34,097 nucleotides of DNA from Sulfurovum sp. (GTDB lineage Bacteria; Campylobacterota; Campylobacteria; Campylobacterales; Sulfurovaceae), in the NCBI GenBank assembly GCA_027081395.1, contig JALWKQ010000198.1, positions 1 through 34,097 of the forward strand, written 5' to 3'. The position numbers and the translations under genes are program-made. The notes beneath the pieces are model-generated. The model was given only the letters and a program-made list of their open reading frames with translations. It did no database searches and was not told the origin of the DNA. This document shows positions 16,499 to 23,727 of this stretch, piece after piece. The stretch's first letter is position 1; the number at the start of each line of letters is the position of its first letter.

Positions 16499-17434
16499 CT
16501 ATTTAATATTATCTAATATATTAAGCAGTGGGCGTGTCTCCTCGTATTTGGACGCAACCTCTCTAAGATAGTGCAGTGTCTGTGGGATATCGTCGAGATA
16601 GCCCTCCTTGCCGTCACGGAGTGCAAGACGCGCAAAGATACCCAGTATCTTGATGTGACGCTGCATCCCTGTAAAGTCAAACCACTTCATAAAGGTCTCA
16701 TCATCCGCTTCTATACCGCGGATATCCCGAAAATGAAGTGCCAACCGCTCTACCTCGGAGGGGTCAAGAGAGACATAGACATCTCTCAGCAGCGAGACTA
16801 GATCGTATGTCAATGCCCCTGCCCTCGCATCCTGAAAGTCGATCGCCACGAGATTGTCCGAACAGTCAAACATCAGGTTGCGCGCATGGAAATCCCGGTG
16901 TACAAAAAGTCCTTGCGGCTGCTCCAATACTACATCGGCGATCGCCAAAAAGCAGGCTTCAAGTGTCGCCTCCTCTTCTTTGGTAGGTCTCTGTTTGAGG
17001 TATCCCTGAAGATACCACTGGGGCATCAAGCGCATCTCTTCTATCAAAAACGCTCGATCATACTCTGGTAGTCCTGTGGTATCGCACTCCTGCATTCTTG
17101 CGATCATCTCAATGGCTTTGGGATAGTAGTAGCTGCCCTCTTTGGCTATCGTATCGATGAGATGACGGCTGCCGAGATCCTCCATGAAGATGAAGCCCTC
17201 CTTGGCATCAAAAGCATTGATCTTGGGAGTACGTACTCCTGCTTCATAGAGACGATGCGCGATATCGACAAAGGGGGCGACACTATCACGCTGCGCGGAA
17301 GCATCCATCACGATCCCTTTGTGAAAGCTGTCTGATACCCGGTAATATTTACGAAAGCTTGCATCGCCTGTGAGTGGCTGCAACGCCCCTTCGATCCCGT
17401 AGCGTTCAAGCCACGCTAATAGTTTTTCATTCAT
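16499..17434 (-). CDS. amgK: N-acetylmuramate/N-acetylglucosamine kinase AmgK
   Basis: AmgK is an anomeric sugar kinase that phosphorylates MurNAc (and GlcNAc) at C1, the step before MurU. The 311-residue product has the aminoglycoside-phosphotransferase fold with the AmgK-specific pattern: LTGDASFRKYYRV (N-lobe), FIFMEDLG hinge, catalytic loop VHRDFHARNLM, metal-binding IDFQDARAGALTYDLVSLLRD and the C-terminal MQRHIKILGIFARLALRDGK. This set matches Pseudomonas AmgK closely by eye. The gene starts inside the end of anmK (8-nt overlap), so the two are translationally linked. glnS follows after 65 bp. Confidence 0.92.
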   Translation of the reverse strand: MNEKLLAWLERYGIEGALQPLTGDASFRKYYRVSDSFHKGIVMDASAQRDSVAPFVDIAHRLYEAGVRTPKINAFDAKEGFIFMEDLGSRHLIDTIAKEGSYYYPKAIEMIARMQECDTTGLPEYDRAFLIEEMRLMPQWYLQGYLKQRPTKEEEATLEACFLAIADVVLEQPQGLFVHRDFHARNLMFDCSDNLVAIDFQDARAGALTYDLVSLLRDVYVSLDPSEVERLALHFRDIRGIEADDETFMKWFDFTGMQRHIKILGIFARLALRDGKEGYLDDIPQTLHYLREVASKYEETRPLLNILDNIK

Positions 17435-18578
17435 AGATTCCGCCTAATAGTGTATTGTCTGATGCGCCTGTGACATCCTTGAGGTTGACCGGCTCCTTGT
17501 GCAGACGCTTGTACGCCAGCCACGCAAAGCACATCGCCTCGATCTGGTCAGCATGCTTGGCGATGCCCACTTCGACACCCGGCATCAACGCCTTGAGACG
17601 CTCGACAAGGAAGCCATTCTTCGCTCCACCGCCGCAGAGGATGGCTACATCGCTGCCCGATTTTAACACCTCATTGCTAATACTCAGCGCTGTCAGCTCA
17701 AGCAGGGTACGCTGCACATCCTCGGGAGGAAGTGAAGAGTGAAGAGTGAAGAGTGAAGAGTTGTTGTTTGCATTGCTGTGCAATGCTTCTCTCTGAGCGC
17801 TGAACGCTGAACGCTGAACACTCTCAACCCACCCCAGGTTAAACTTCTCACGCCCGGTACTCTTGGGATAAGGCTTCGCAAAATACGCATCCGCCATCAT
17901 CGCATCAAGCAGTTTGTAATCTACCCTGCCCGAACGCGCCCATGCGCCGTCTTTGTCATAAGGAGTGTTTTGATGCTGCCCTATCCATGCATCCATCAGT
18001 ACATTTCCCGGTCCCGTATCGTAGCCGATAAGTTTCTCGCCAAGCAGTGTGATATTTGCCATACCTCCGATGTTGACCACTGCAAGCCGCTCTTTAATAT
18101 TTCCAAATATAAATTTATGGAATGCCGGTGCAAAGGGGGCTCCCTGCCCGCCCAGTGCCATGTCTTTGCGCCTGAAGTCTGCCACGACAGGGATGCCGGT
18201 ACGCGCAGTGACGATACTCGGATCACCAAGCTGCATCGTGAAGGGATACTCACCTTGCGGCGCATGCCAAAGCGTCTGCCCATGTGAGCCGATGGCACGG
18301 ATCTCCCCCGCATCGTACTGAGACGCCTCCAGCAGTGCCGCTACCGCCTCGGCAAAGAGCAGCCCCAAGCGGTGATCCGTCGCACCAACTTGCTCAAGCG
18401 TCGTCTCTCCATCGATCATCGCGATGATCTCATCCTTTAGCTCTACAGGCATAGGATAGCTGATCTCATACACAAGCTCACAACTTTGCGCATCTATCTC
18501 ACACAACACCACATCCACCCCATCAAGCGAGGTGCCTGACATGATGCCGATGTATTTTTCTTTGCCTGAGTATGCCAT
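17427..18578 (-). CDS. anmK: Anhydro-N-acetylmuramic acid kinase AnmK
   Basis: AnmK opens the 1,6-anhydro ring of anhydro-MurNAc and phosphorylates it to MurNAc-6-phosphate. The 383-residue product shows the ATP-binding GIMSGTSLDGVDV near residue 12, GSHGQTLWHAP, NIGGMANITLL, DTGPGNVLMDAWIG and CGGGAKNGFLVERL. Between WVES (about 250) and PPEDVQRTLLELTALS (about 284) lies an extra low-complexity stretch of about 30 residues. It is encoded by two heptanucleotide repeat tracts, (GTGAAGA)4 and (CGCTGAA)3 as read on the + strand. Since 7 is not a multiple of 3, a gain or loss of one unit would break the frame. It is the first gene of the recycling operon. Confidence 0.93.
   Translation of the reverse strand: MAYSGKEKYIGIMSGTSLDGVDVVLCEIDAQSCELVYEISYPMPVELKDEIIAMIDGETTLEQVGATDHRLGLLFAEAVAALLEASQYDAGEIRAIGSHGQTLWHAPQGEYPFTMQLGDPSIVTARTGIPVVADFRRKDMALGGQGAPFAPAFHKFIFGNIKERLAVVNIGGMANITLLGEKLIGYDTGPGNVLMDAWIGQHQNTPYDKDGAWARSGRVDYKLLDAMMADAYFAKPYPKSTGREKFNLGWVESVQRSAFSAQREALHSNANNNSSLFTLHSSLPPEDVQRTLLELTALSISNEVLKSGSDVAILCGGGAKNGFLVERLKALMPGVEVGIAKHADQIEAMCFAWLAYKRLHKEPVNLKDVTGASDNTLLGGIYE
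17732..17819. repeat. Two heptanucleotide tandem repeats inside anmK
   Basis: Read on the + strand, GTGAAGA occurs four times without error from 17732 to 17759, with two more matching bases after. CGCTGAA occurs three times from 17798 to 17818. The two tracts are separated by 38 bp, and together they account for the extra segment of AnmK. Both have a 7-bp period. Confidence 0.9.
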
Positions 18579-18602
18579 GATCGTGATCTTCTTTTTAAAA
18601 TG

Positions 18603-18644
18603 ATTATACTGACTAAAGCTTTACTAAAACAAATGCTATATAAT
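18603..18644. promoter_or_regulatory. Divergent promoters for anmK (-) and the GH5 lipoprotein (+)
   Basis: TATAAT on the minus strand at 18603-18608 predicts an anmK start near 18596, about 18 nt before its ATG at 18578. On the + strand TGCTATATAAT at 18634-18644 gives the -10 of the lipoprotein gene, with a start near 18651. The two promoters share about 94 bp between start codons. Confidence 0.45.
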
Positions 18645-18672
18645 ACAACACTATATGAACAAAAGGAGCATT

Positions 18673-19773
18673 ATGAAAAAAATATCATTGCTGTTGACTC
18701 TGACACTCCTATGTTTGTATGGCTGTGGTGAACAAAAGCCTACAATAGTGAAAGCCACAAACACAACTACTCAGTACAAAAACGACAGTATCACGCCCTA
18801 TGCCTACCAAAAGATGCTCAAAACAGGGATGGATGTCGACTGGGTCAAGACCAAAGAGGGGCGCTACTGGGCGCAGTATTGGCACGATAGAGGTGTGAAT
18901 GTGCCACAGCTTTTTAAAAATAGAGGACTTTCGCATGTACGTATCCGTATCAAAGAGGATATTCTCAGTGATGCCATCTCCAAAGATACCGGCAAAACAC
19001 TGATGCAAGAGCTCAAAGCTGTCATCGATGATGCACTCAAAGCAGATCTTATCCCCGTCATCGCCTATCAGGCAAAGGAGTTCAAGGATCATCCTGATAA
19101 CGATGCCACACTTAACCATGTAGTCGCCTGGTGGCAAAAAGTCGCCAAAGAGTTCAAAGGTAAATCACACAAGATCGCTTACGACATCGTCATCGAGACC
19201 ACAGGAAAGGTCAAAAAGAGAGACGACAGACTCAATCTGCTCTATGCCAAAGCAACCAAAGCGATCCATGATATCGACCCCAAACGCATCGTGATCCTCG
19301 CAGCCAACAAGATCTCAAACCCTTATAAGCTCAAAGACCTTCAGATACCCAAACCCGATGACTACGTCATGGCAGAGTGGCACTTCTATGCAGCAGGACC
19401 GCACAAAAACCATCCGACAAAACGCTGGACGACAGGCACACCAGAAGAGAAAAAGCTCATCACAGACAGGGTCGCAGCAGCAGTAGAGTGGAGCCGCGAA
19501 CACCATATCCCTACATGGGTAGGCGCCTGGATGGCAAACAACTACAACAAGGCAGGCAACAAAAATGCCACACGCTACGATGGAGCTCCCGCAGGCGGCG
19601 AGTACAGCATCGAAGAGCAGCAAAAACTGGCAAGATTTATCAGCCGCACCCTACAGAAAAACGGTATCCCCTACGCAGTAAACTCAGACACCAAGTTCTT
19701 TGACAGAAAAACAAACAGATGGTACGAGTCTATGAAGCCAGTGCTTGATGCGATGATACGGAGGTATGCGTAG
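18673..19773 (+). CDS. Glycoside hydrolase family 5-like lipoprotein, catalytic nucleophile apparently missing
   Basis: The 366-residue precursor has a lipoprotein signal peptide ending in a lipobox (LLCLYGC, lipid-modified Cys about residue 17). The rest resembles the GH5 (cellulase) barrel: YWAQYWHDRGVNVPQLFKNRGLSHVRIRI at the start, YDIVIETTG at the acid/base strand (Glu about 175; the usual preceding Asn is Ile), AEWHFYAAG (His about 237), and IPTWVGAWMAN where GH5 enzymes usually have VGE with the nucleophile. Here that position is Ala285. The protein may have lost hydrolase activity and bind polysaccharide instead. The ATG at 18673 follows AAAAGGAG; an earlier ATG at 18655 lacks a site. 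It is divergent from anmK. Confidence 0.75.
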   Translation: MKKISLLLTLTLLCLYGCGEQKPTIVKATNTTTQYKNDSITPYAYQKMLKTGMDVDWVKTKEGRYWAQYWHDRGVNVPQLFKNRGLSHVRIRIKEDILSDAISKDTGKTLMQELKAVIDDALKADLIPVIAYQAKEFKDHPDNDATLNHVVAWWQKVAKEFKGKSHKIAYDIVIETTGKVKKRDDRLNLLYAKATKAIHDIDPKRIVILAANKISNPYKLKDLQIPKPDDYVMAEWHFYAAGPHKNHPTKRWTTGTPEEKKLITDRVAAAVEWSREHHIPTWVGAWMANNYNKAGNKNATRYDGAPAGGEYSIEEQQKLARFISRTLQKNGIPYAVNSDTKFFDRKTNRWYESMKPVLDAMIRRYA

Positions 19774-19792
19774 ATGTTTGGCTTGTCCAAAC

Positions 19793-20050
19793 CTAACGCT
19801 TTCCAATGCGCAGTACCAAGAGTACCAATCTCTCATTTTTGACCTCAAAAATCGCTCTGATCTTACGCGCTATCACAAAGCGATAATGTTTATAGTCCGT
19901 GCCTTTTAGCTCTGTGACCTTTTTGCTCTCTTTGAGTATATCGAAGTTTTCGGCAAGGTAGTGCAGCTTTTTGGCAATAAGCTGCTGCTCGGCATGGTTG
20001 AAATCTTTGAGATTTTTAACAGCGATATCGGTAAGTTCGAGTTTGTACAT
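19793..20050 (-). CDS. RelE/ParE-superfamily toxin
   Basis: The 85-residue basic protein has the compact RelE fold pattern: YKLELTDIAVKNLKDF at the start, KKLHYLAENFDILKESKKVTELKGTDYKHYRFVIARKIRAIFEV in the core, and VLRIGKR at the end, matching the RelE-type ending RxGxR. Toxins of this kind usually cut mRNA on the ribosome. The start codon overlaps the antitoxin stop by 1 nt (TAATG), the usual coupling in such pairs. It is the downstream gene of a two-gene toxin-antitoxin operon. Confidence 0.88.
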   Translation of the reverse strand: MYKLELTDIAVKNLKDFNHAEQQLIAKKLHYLAENFDILKESKKVTELKGTDYKHYRFVIARKIRAIFEVKNERLVLLVLRIGKR

Positions 20051-20280
20051 TAGTTGATGCCAAGTTGCTCAAATACTTCATCGGCATCATGCACCCCAAC
20101 TTTGCCACTCTCCACATCTTCCGAGATCTTTTGTGCGATGATGCTGTCAGTATGGTCAAAATAGAAATCAAGCGCACGCTCCACCAGCTCTTTTTGGCTG
20201 ATATGCAGTGTCTCAGAGACCGCTTCGAGTTCAGCGGCGATATTGCTGTCAAAAGAGATGAGTTTTTTGACTGTTGACAT
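20050..20280 (-). CDS. Ribbon-helix-helix-type antitoxin
   Basis: The 76-residue acidic protein starts MSTVKKLISFDSNIAAELEAVSETLHISQKELVERALDFYF. The short beta strand followed by two helices fits a ribbon-helix-helix DNA-binding domain. The C-terminal tail (EDVESGKVGVHDADEVFEQLGIN) would wrap the toxin. AAGGA precedes the ATG with good spacing. The upstream region has repeated GGATAT motifs around the -10, a likely self-repression site. Confidence 0.85.
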   Translation of the reverse strand: MSTVKKLISFDSNIAAELEAVSETLHISQKELVERALDFYFDHTDSIIAQKISEDVESGKVGVHDADEVFEQLGIN

Positions 20281-20323
20281 GGTATATCCTTTTACATATC
20301 TTATTGGATATTATAATGGATAT
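20281..20323 (-). promoter_or_regulatory. Toxin-antitoxin promoter and putative operator
   Basis: The minus-strand TATAAT box at 20310-20315 lies between two direct copies of GGATAT (+ strand, 20306-20311 and 20318-20323, 12 bp apart). A third, inverted copy (TATATCC) lies at 20283-20289 next to the start codon. A spacing near one helical turn suits a ribbon-helix-helix repressor. Confidence 0.55.
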
Positions 20324-20390
20324 ACTCCTAAATGTCAATAACCATCTTGAATTGAAGTTATCATTTAGGAAATAGATGAGAATACGAAAA

Positions 20391-20415
20391 TCCCTTAATC
20401 CTTAACCCTCAATCC
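20391..20415. repeat. Degenerate heptamer tract over the symporter stop
   Basis: Read on the minus strand the sequence runs AGGATTG, AGGGTTA, AGGATTA, AGGGATT: four consecutive 7-bp units of related sequence covering the last codons and stop of the symporter gene. It resembles the exact AGGAATT heptamer array at the hemL stop. Confidence 0.6.
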
Positions 20416-21924
20416 TGCTTCCTTACTTTTCCCCACCATCATCACCCCAAACGCCACAAGTGTTCCGATGACAATCTGCCATGCAAAGCCGAGCTTAATA
20501 CCAAGCAGGCCGCCCAGCACATAGGGCTGCAGCAGCAACACTGTCACAAAGCCGCCGATAAGTGCCCAGAGTACGGTGCGTGCATTGCCGCGACGGGTGA
20601 AGATCGCTGCGGCGTAGACGCCAAGCAGTCCGGTGTAGGCAAACGCCATCACGCCAAGTGCGAAGCTCAGCAGCGGCAGGTCAGTGGCGTGCTGCCAGTA
20701 GTAGCTAAGCATCGCCATAAGTGAGAGTGCCACAGCAAAGAACAGTACAGCAAGACGTCCGGCTTTGATATAGTGCTTCTCATCGGTGATACCCTGCTTC
20801 TGCTTCCATGGGCGGTAGAGGTCTTCTACGGCGACTGATGCCATCGCGGAGAGTACGGAGTTGGAGCTGCTCAGTGCCGCTGCGACCGCACCTACTGTGA
20901 CCAGTCCCCGCAAGCCCTCAGGCATCTCATGGAGGATATAGTACATAAAGATCGTGATCTTCTCTCCGTCAAACTTTTGTTCTACGGATGTATGAAGATT
21001 GGAGAGTTCGGGGTGATGATAAAAGAGATAGAGCAGCAGCCCGATCAGCAAAAAAAGCAACGCTACAGGGATCGTCAGGTAGATACTCATCATCATCGAG
21101 CGTTGCGCCTCTTTGGCGCTCTTGCAAGTGAGTGCGCGCTGGGTCATATCCTGATCGAGTCCGTAGGCTGCGATATTGAGAAGCAGCCAGCCGCTCAGCA
21201 GTGCCCAGATACTAAACCCTCCATCAAGCGATGTGTCTATAAGTCTGAGTTTGCCTTCGCTCTGGAGCGTATGGTAGATCGTACCCATATCAGTATCAAG
21301 CGAGAGATAGAGGAAGAGCAGCACCGCCACCCCTGCCCAGATATAGGTAAACGCCTGAATGATGTCCGAGAAGATCACTGACTTCACACCGCCATAGTAG
21401 GCGTATGCAAGGGCTGCGAGCATCAAGATCGCAATAGAGATCGCCACATGTACCGCACCGATATCCAAAAAGAGGATCATCGAGATCGCCAGTGCACCGA
21501 TATAGAGCCGTGCCCCACTGGCAAAGAGCCGTCCGATGAGAAACATCACGCCCGCCTGCTTCTTGGCAGCCGTGCCGTATCGTTTTTCCAAAAGCTCATA
21601 GACCGTTACGGCATTGATCGCATAAAAGCGCGGTATCAAGACCCCAGAGACGAACCACACCGCCAAAAATGCCGAAGCATAAAAGCCTAAAAAGGTCAGG
21701 TCTTTGCTATAGCTGTACTCCGGCCCACCCAAAAAGGTCGCCGCTGACTGCGATGTCGCCAGCACAGAGATCGCCGCGGCAAACCACGGCACACTGTTGC
21801 CCCCGACAAAGTAGTCACGCGTGTTCTTGACTTTGATCTGAGAGAAGATGACAGAGGTGAGTGCCAAAAGCAGAAAATAGGAGCCAAAAACGATCCAGTC
21901 GAGTGTACCAAACCCTGCTTGCAT
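20395..21924 (-). CDS. Sodium:solute symporter (SSS family)
   Basis: The 509-residue inner-membrane protein has about 13 hydrophobic segments. SSS-family features include NTRDYFVGGNSVPWFAAAISVLATSQSAATFLGGPEYSY (first broken helix, sodium-site region), YGGVKSVIFSDIIQAF and GLRGLVTVGAVAAALSSSNSVLSAMASVAVEDLYRPW. The ATG at 21924 shares one base with the stop of the amidase gene (TGATG) and follows GGAAAG, so translation of the two is coupled. Pairing with a secreted muramyl amidase and nearness to anmK/amgK/murU suggest import of a cell-wall sugar or muropeptide, but substrates of this family cannot be read from sequence by eye. Confidence 0.88.
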   Translation of the reverse strand: MQAGFGTLDWIVFGSYFLLLALTSVIFSQIKVKNTRDYFVGGNSVPWFAAAISVLATSQSAATFLGGPEYSYSKDLTFLGFYASAFLAVWFVSGVLIPRFYAINAVTVYELLEKRYGTAAKKQAGVMFLIGRLFASGARLYIGALAISMILFLDIGAVHVAISIAILMLAALAYAYYGGVKSVIFSDIIQAFTYIWAGVAVLLFLYLSLDTDMGTIYHTLQSEGKLRLIDTSLDGGFSIWALLSGWLLLNIAAYGLDQDMTQRALTCKSAKEAQRSMMMSIYLTIPVALLFLLIGLLLYLFYHHPELSNLHTSVEQKFDGEKITIFMYYILHEMPEGLRGLVTVGAVAAALSSSNSVLSAMASVAVEDLYRPWKQKQGITDEKHYIKAGRLAVLFFAVALSLMAMLSYYWQHATDLPLLSFALGVMAFAYTGLLGVYAAAIFTRRGNARTVLWALIGGFVTVLLLQPYVLGGLLGIKLGFAWQIVIGTLVAFGVMMVGKSKEAGLRVKD

Positions 21925-22637
21925 CACTTTCCTTTCGGCGGTGCTTTAAGCCCTAGATCTTTGACAGCACTTCTCACTTCACGCATGAACTTCTCACCCG
22001 GATCATGCTTGATGGTGCGGTAGCCCTTGTCCTTCTCCAGCCATAGCGGGGTATGCTCCATCCGGCGGTACTCATGGTGTCCGATAAGATACTCGATGGT
22101 CGGATACTTCTCTTTGAGGTAGCGCACCAGGCGTTTGTTGGCTTCTCTTTGTTCTGGAGTGAGATCATCTCTCTTGTTGCCTTTGCCACCGACATTCTCT
22201 ACACCGATAGCCCAGTAGTTGAGTCCGATGACATGGCGCGCCATCCGGGTCTCGGGCATGAGGCGGTAGATCCTGCCGTCACGATCTATCAGAAAGTGTG
22301 CCGAGACATTGAGTCGTGAGGCTTTAGCGATATCCTTGCGGTCGGTGAGGAGATACTGGGGCTTGAGGCGGTTAAATGACTTTTCAAAATCCATCTCAGC
22401 TGTCCAGTGCAATACGATGATCCTTGGCGTGATCGTGATATCTTTGACCCGTTTACCGTAGTGCTTGGCGATATAGGCTTTGGTCATCTCGATACGCTCT
22501 TTGCCAAAGTCGATGGGTTTGTCGATAATCTGCAGTGGCGGCTCGATCAGCTTGGTCATGCATCTCTCAGGCTCTTTTGCACCAAGTATCACGCCCACAC
22601 AGAAGGCTGCCGAGAGGAAAATCAACTTGTTTATCAT
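21924..22637 (-). CDS. Secreted N-acetylmuramoyl-L-alanine amidase (Amidase_2 family)
   Basis: This zinc amidase cleaves the bond between MurNAc and the peptide stem. The 237-residue precursor starts MINKLIFLSAAFCVGVILGAKEP, a signal peptide. The domain shows IIVLHWTAEMDF (first zinc His), SAHFLIDRDGRIYRLMPETRMARHVIG, NYWAIGVENVGG, IGHHEY, and KHDPGEKF (zinc His and catalytic Asp), as in AmpD-like and PGRP-like enzymes. Export points to the periplasm, unlike cytoplasmic AmpD. The ATG at 22637 follows AAGGA; an earlier in-frame start would run into the palindromic element upstream. It overlaps the symporter start by one base. Confidence 0.9.
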   Translation of the reverse strand: MINKLIFLSAAFCVGVILGAKEPERCMTKLIEPPLQIIDKPIDFGKERIEMTKAYIAKHYGKRVKDITITPRIIVLHWTAEMDFEKSFNRLKPQYLLTDRKDIAKASRLNVSAHFLIDRDGRIYRLMPETRMARHVIGLNYWAIGVENVGGKGNKRDDLTPEQREANKRLVRYLKEKYPTIEYLIGHHEYRRMEHTPLWLEKDKGYRTIKHDPGEKFMREVRSAVKDLGLKAPPKGK

Positions 22638-22810
22638 AGAGACATCCTTAAAAAAATAGAAGTCCTCTGAATAATGATACGTGGAGGTTTCACTCGATAG
22701 CGACAAAGGAGCGCCTAACCCCTGCAAGGGGCGCTTGCGTTCGCGACTGCCAGAGCTGTCGAGTGAAACCGATAATTTTCCAGAGGTCTCAAAATGGATT
22801 TAAAACAGAT
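22638..22810. repeat. Palindromic element in the amidase upstream gap
   Basis: Within this gap, the 16-nt arm at 22686-22701 (beginning GGTTTCACTCGA) pairs with 22755-22770 (ending TCGAGTGAAACC), with one T-G wobble. Inside is a second stem: CCCCT with AGGGG around GCA near 22719-22731, or alternatively AGCGCC with GGCGCT. The whole is about 85 bp, GC-rich in an AT-rich gap, and has no T-tract. It resembles a repeated extragenic palindrome or small non-autonomous element more than a simple terminator. No second copy was noticed in this window. Confidence 0.65.
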
Positions 22811-23368
22811 TTATTGTACCCTATCTTCTGTTTGGTTCGCTTTGGTAGCCAAAAGCGTAACAACGACGATCACAATAGGCAGAGAGATCCCGAGGATCAA
22901 TGCAGGGATATGTAAAATCCCGTGACGATTGAGATACATAAATCCCAGTATCAATACCGCATAGGCTCCCAGTCGGTAGAAAGAGAGTGCCGCTTTGGTA
23001 TCTTTGAGCGTTTGAAAGAGTGAGCGTTTTGAGGCTTTGAGTTTGCGCTTCTCCTCTTTGACCACCTCAGAGAGTGTACGCTCATCCTCCTCATTCTCTA
23101 CGATATCCTCACTGTAGAGGTCATACGGGTCTTCGATCTTATCGATGGTATCTTTGGAGTCATCAACGGTAATGATCTCATGCTTTACCCTTGCAGCCAC
23201 CATACGGCGGTAGCTCGCCATAGAAGCAAACATGATTAAAGACGCAGAGAGAAAGCCTACCTGCGTATTGTAGAACACCTTGATATCAAAAAATATCATA
23301 GAGATGAGTGCAAGCAATATATCTGCTGCCAAGAGGAAGGCAAGTATCTTGAGATTAGTACTTCTCAT
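22811..23368 (-). CDS. Membrane protein, unknown
   Basis: The 185-residue protein has two N-terminal membrane segments (LKILAFLLAADILLALISMI; GFLSASLIMFASMA). A charged, acidic cytoplasmic middle follows (about 70-130, with DLYSEDIVENEEDERTLSEVVKEEKRKLKASKRS), then two C-terminal segments (LGAYAVLILGFMYL; ILHIPALILGISLPIVIVVVTLLA). I do not recognise a family. The ATG at 23368 lies inside the end of the AtpZ-like gene (14-bp overlap); an ATG four codons earlier is possible. Linkage to that gene suggests a membrane-assembly or bioenergetic setting, but nothing more can be said. Confidence 0.75.
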   Translation of the reverse strand: MRSTNLKILAFLLAADILLALISMIFFDIKVFYNTQVGFLSASLIMFASMASYRRMVAARVKHEIITVDDSKDTIDKIEDPYDLYSEDIVENEEDERTLSEVVKEEKRKLKASKRSLFQTLKDTKAALSFYRLGAYAVLILGFMYLNRHGILHIPALILGISLPIVIVVVTLLATKANQTEDRVQ

Positions 23369-23657
23369 CCTCGTCCTCATCCTCGCTGTAGCCTCTTTGC
23401 TTACGATTGTATCGTGGGTCTTTTGCCAATGCATCGAGTGAGCGCTTCTGTATGTCATAGGCTTTGTAGACATTAAGGATCGCTGCACCGACACCTATAA
23501 ATACCCCTATCCAGAGTGTCCACATCGCCCCGGTAAGCTTCTGCAGCCCCAGACCGATCCCTACCCCGATCAACACCGCCACAACGATAGAGATACCCAG
23601 ACTCAGCCCATCGGCTGCATCGACCACCTTTTTTAATTTAGGCTCTTCATTTTTCAT
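23355..23657 (-). CDS. AtpZ/AtpI family membrane protein
   Basis: The 100-residue protein matches the small two-helix AtpZ/AtpI family, linked in other bacteria to assembly of F1Fo ATP synthase or Mg/Ca handling. It has a short charged N-terminus (MKNEEPKLKKVVDAADGLSL), a glycine-rich helix (SIVVAVLIGVGIGLGLQKLTG), MWTLWIGVFIGVGAAILNVYKAY, and a very acidic end (SEDEDEDEKY). No ATP synthase subunits are nearby. AAGGAATCC precedes the ATG. It lies 57 bp downstream of hemL, and a hairpin sits in that gap. Confidence 0.78.
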   Translation of the reverse strand: MKNEEPKLKKVVDAADGLSLGISIVVAVLIGVGIGLGLQKLTGAMWTLWIGVFIGVGAAILNVYKAYDIQKRSLDALAKDPRYNRKQRGYSEDEDEDEKY

Positions 23658-23678
23658 TGGATTCCTTGTTTTTTTAAA

Positions 23679-23698
23679 GGTGCGATGGCAATCACACC
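23679..23698 (-). terminator. Hairpin between hemL and the AtpZ-like gene
   Basis: On the minus strand GGTGTGAT pairs with ATCGCACC around TGCC (8 bp with one T-G wobble). Only TTT follows directly, so it is a weak terminator or a processing stem. Confidence 0.4.
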
Positions 23699-23702
23699 CT
23701 AC

Positions 23703-23727
23703 AATTCCTAATTCCTAATTCCTAATT
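23703..23727. repeat. Heptamer repeat at the hemL stop codon
   Basis: AATTCCT occurs three times without error from 23703 to 23723, followed by AATT. On the minus strand (AGGAATT) the tract encodes the last residues of HemL and its stop, so a change of unit number would alter the C-terminus. Confidence 0.88.
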
